Below, piece after piece: positions 5,946 to 7,565 of a stretch of 7,565 bases of DNA. The stretch is from positions 1 to 7,565 of the forward strand of contig SFFJ01000037.1 of NCBI GenBank assembly GCA_004557855.1. The letters run 5' to 3'. A program made the translations under genes and the position numbers. Source of the DNA: Oscillospiraceae bacterium. Its GTDB lineage: Bacteria; Bacillota; Clostridia; Oscillospirales; Ruminococcaceae. Numbering within the stretch: position 1 is the stretch's first letter; every line of letters begins with the position of its first letter. Below the pieces are notes generated by a model. It was not told where the DNA came from. It searched no databases and saw only the letters and a list, made by a program, of their open reading frames with translations.

Positions 5946-7478
5946 ATGAAACACGAAACGGTATTGGTACTGGATTTCGGCGGGCAGTATAATGAGCTGA
6001 TCGCCCGCCGGGTGCGTGATCTGGGGGTCTACTGCGAGGTACACCCCTACGGGAAGGCGCTGGATAAGATCAAGGAGCTTTCGCCCATCGGCATTATTTT
6101 TACCGGCGGGCCGAACAGCGTTTACGCAGAGGGCGCCCCCATGGTGGACCCGGCGGTGTTCCGGCAGGGGCTGCCGGTGCTGGGGCTGTGCTACGGCCTG
6201 CAGATGATGAGCCATGTACTGGGCGGCGAGGTGCAAAGCGCCCCGACGAGGGAATTCGGCAAGACGCCGGTGCATTACAATACCGAAAGCCTGCTCTTTA
6301 AGGGGATGCCGGAGGAGGCCATCTGCTGGATGAGCCATGTGGACTACGTGAGCCGCCTGCCGGAGGGCTTTACCGCCATCTGCCATACGGCAGCCACCGC
6401 CAATGCGGGCATCCAGTGCGAGGAAAAGGGGCTGTACGGGGTGCAGTTCCACCCGGAGGTGGAGCATACCCAGTTCGGCAACGATATCCTCAAAAACTTC
6501 CTGTATGAGATCTGCCATGCCAAGGGCGACTGGAGCATGAAGGACTACGCCCGCACCACGGTGGAGGCCCTGCGGGAGCAGATCGGCGACGGCAAGGTGC
6601 TGCTGGCGCTTTCCGGCGGCGTGGACAGCAGCGTGGCTGCCGCCCTGCTGGACCGTGCCGTGGGCGATAAGCTGACCTGCATCTTTGTGGACCACGGCCT
6701 GATGCGTAAAAACGAGGGCGACGAGGTGGAGGCGGCCTTTGCCGGCCGCGGGATGCGGTTCATCCGGGTCAATGCCGAGCAGCGGTTTTTGGCAAAGCTG
6801 GCCGGCGTGACCGAGCCGGAGAGAAAGCGCAAGATCATCGGCGAGGAATTCATCCGCGTCTTTGAGGAGGAAGCGAAGAAGATCGGCAAGGTGGATTTCC
6901 TGGCGCAGGGCACCATCTACCCCGATGTCATCGAGTCCGGCGCCGGCGATGCGGCGGTCATCAAGAGCCACCACAACGTGGGCGGCCTGCCGGATTATGT
7001 GGACTTTAAGGAGATCGTGGAGCCGCTGCGGCTGCTCTTTAAGGACGAGGTGCGGCGACTGGGACTGGAGCTGGGCCTGCCGGAGTATCTGGTGTGGCGG
7101 CAGCCCTTCCCGGGGCCGGGACTGGCCATTCGGGTCATCGGCGAGGTGACCAAGGAGCGGCTGGATATCCTGCGGGATGCGGACGCCATTTTCCGTGAGG
7201 AACTGGCGCAGGCGGGGCTTTCCCGCAAGGTGCACCAGTACTTTGCGGTGCTCACCAATAACCGTTCCGTCGGCGTGATGGGGGACTTCCGCACCTACGA
7301 TTACACGCTGGCGCTGCGGGGCGTGACCACCACCGACTTCATGACGGCGGACTGGGCGCGCATCCCCTATGACGTGCTGGAAAAGGTCTCGAGCCGCATC
7401 ATCAATGAGGTGGCCCACATCAACCGCATCGTGTACGATATCACCAGCAAACCCCCAGCAACGATCGAGTGGGAGTGA
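5946..7478 (+). CDS. guaA: GMP synthase (glutamine-hydrolysing)
   Basis: GuaA makes GMP from XMP, ATP and glutamine, the last step of guanine nucleotide synthesis. The 510-residue product is full length. The N-terminal class I amidotransferase has the nucleophile C82 in GLCYGLQ and H169/E171 in FHPEVEHT. The ATP pyrophosphatase domain has the PP-loop SGGVDSS (223-229). The dimerisation/XMP-binding domain carries RQPFPGPGLAIR and ends in the standard KPPATIEWE, so the C terminus is intact. The start is supported by GAGGTGG (5936-5942), a close but usable site. It follows cysS by 46 bp, where I see only a 4-bp GGCC-GAAG-GGCC hairpin (5913-5924) with no T tract, so read-through from cysS is likely. 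Its 3' end is a known insertion point for genomic islands in several bacteria. Confidence 0.99.
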   Translation: MKHETVLVLDFGGQYNELIARRVRDLGVYCEVHPYGKALDKIKELSPIGIIFTGGPNSVYAEGAPMVDPAVFRQGLPVLGLCYGLQMMSHVLGGEVQSAPTREFGKTPVHYNTESLLFKGMPEEAICWMSHVDYVSRLPEGFTAICHTAATANAGIQCEEKGLYGVQFHPEVEHTQFGNDILKNFLYEICHAKGDWSMKDYARTTVEALREQIGDGKVLLALSGGVDSSVAAALLDRAVGDKLTCIFVDHGLMRKNEGDEVEAAFAGRGMRFIRVNAEQRFLAKLAGVTEPERKRKIIGEEFIRVFEEEAKKIGKVDFLAQGTIYPDVIESGAGDAAVIKSHHNVGGLPDYVDFKEIVEPLRLLFKDEVRRLGLELGLPEYLVWRQPFPGPGLAIRVIGEVTKERLDILRDADAIFREELAQAGLSRKVHQYFAVLTNNRSVGVMGDFRTYDYTLALRGVTTTDFMTADWARIPYDVLEKVSSRIINEVAHINRIVYDITSKPPATIEWE

Positions 7479-7492
7479 GTTTTTGAAACTCC
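7461..7492. other. Candidate attachment-site region at the guaA 3' end
   Basis: The last guaA codons and stop run into two overlapping inverted repeats: GAGTTT (7477-7482) with AAACTC (7486-7491), and GGAGT (7472-7476) with ACTCC (7488-7492). An inverted repeat across the stop codon of a conserved gene is the layout expected for a tyrosine-recombinase core site, and guaA 3' ends are known targets. No integrase or second copy of the site is inside the window, so this is a suggestion only. Confidence 0.35.
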
Positions 7493-7497
7493 GAACC

Positions 7498-7525
7498 CGT
7501 TGCGGCACAACGATTTTGCGGTTTT
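7498..7525 (+). terminator. Possible weak terminator after guaA
   Basis: CGTTG (7498-7502) pairs with CAACG (7508-7512) around a 5-nt loop, followed by ATTTT, GCGG and TTTT. The stem is only 5 bp and the T tract is interrupted, so termination here is uncertain. Confidence 0.3.
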
Positions 7526-7535
7526 ATATCTCTCT

Positions 7536-7556
7536 TTTGATAACGATTTGATAACG
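7536..7556. repeat. Tandem TTTGATAACG pair
   Basis: TTTGATAACG occurs at 7536-7545 and again at 7547-7556, an 11-bp offset, about one helical turn. Closely spaced direct repeats on the same DNA face fit binding by a DNA-binding protein, for example the arm sites of a tyrosine integrase or a repressor operator. The region from 7479 to the window end is about 41% GC. Confidence 0.5.
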
Positions 7557-7565
7557 CTCCCCATA

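Noticed and set aside
4487..5947. 486-codon open frame on the minus strand over cysS
   Set aside because: Codon-aligned antisense shadow; it ends exactly at the TTA third codon of cysS.
5880..7508. 542-codon open frame on the minus strand over guaA
   Set aside because: Codon-aligned antisense shadow of guaA, with low-complexity histidine-, leucine- and glutamine-rich translation.
7367..7564. 65-codon minus-strand frame at the right edge
   Set aside because: Most of it is antisense to the conserved guaA end, so it is probably spurious. A real minus-strand gene entering from the right cannot be excluded from 87 bp.

Overview
The window looks like core chromosome of a GC-rich gut Firmicute of the Oscillospiraceae/Ruminococcaceae type (Faecalibacterium, Gemmiger, Subdoligranulum). 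This rests on protein flavour (Clostridia-type RimO, CysRS and RecX), strong AGGAGG-type ribosome binding sites, a Gram-positive LexA-like box before recA and a GC-rich codon bias. The genus is inference. All six genes are complete and on the + strand: recA, recX, rimO, pgsA, cysS and guaA.

Layout. Positions 1-315 hold no gene. They contain a branched palindromic repeat (18-88), two tandem copies of a ~36-bp repeat (125-188), a LexA-like operator (230-243) and a sigma-A-type recA promoter (252-280). recA (316-1413) is followed by its own intrinsic terminator (1487-1520). The rest of the 337-bp recA-recX gap holds a striking 89-bp GC-rich element (1567-1655), made of a perfect 16-bp outer stem enclosing three perfect 8-bp triloop hairpins with no unpaired junction base. 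A strong extended -10 promoter (1695-1723) then starts a probable operon: recX-rimO (11-bp overlap), rimO-pgsA (ATGA overlap), pgsA-cysS (30-bp gap with a weak hairpin plus T run) and cysS-guaA (46-bp gap). The final 87 bp after guaA are AT-richer. They hold inverted repeats across the guaA stop and a tandem TTTGATAACG repeat, which would fit an integration-site junction, but no integrase is visible.

Roles. RecA and RecX are the recombinase and its modulator. RimO modifies ribosomal protein S12, PgsA makes phosphatidylglycerol phosphate, CysRS charges tRNA-Cys and GuaA makes GMP, so the operon is housekeeping. I see no defence system or other new multi-gene system. The unusual content is the non-coding structured DNA on either side of recA and the possible attachment site at the right edge.
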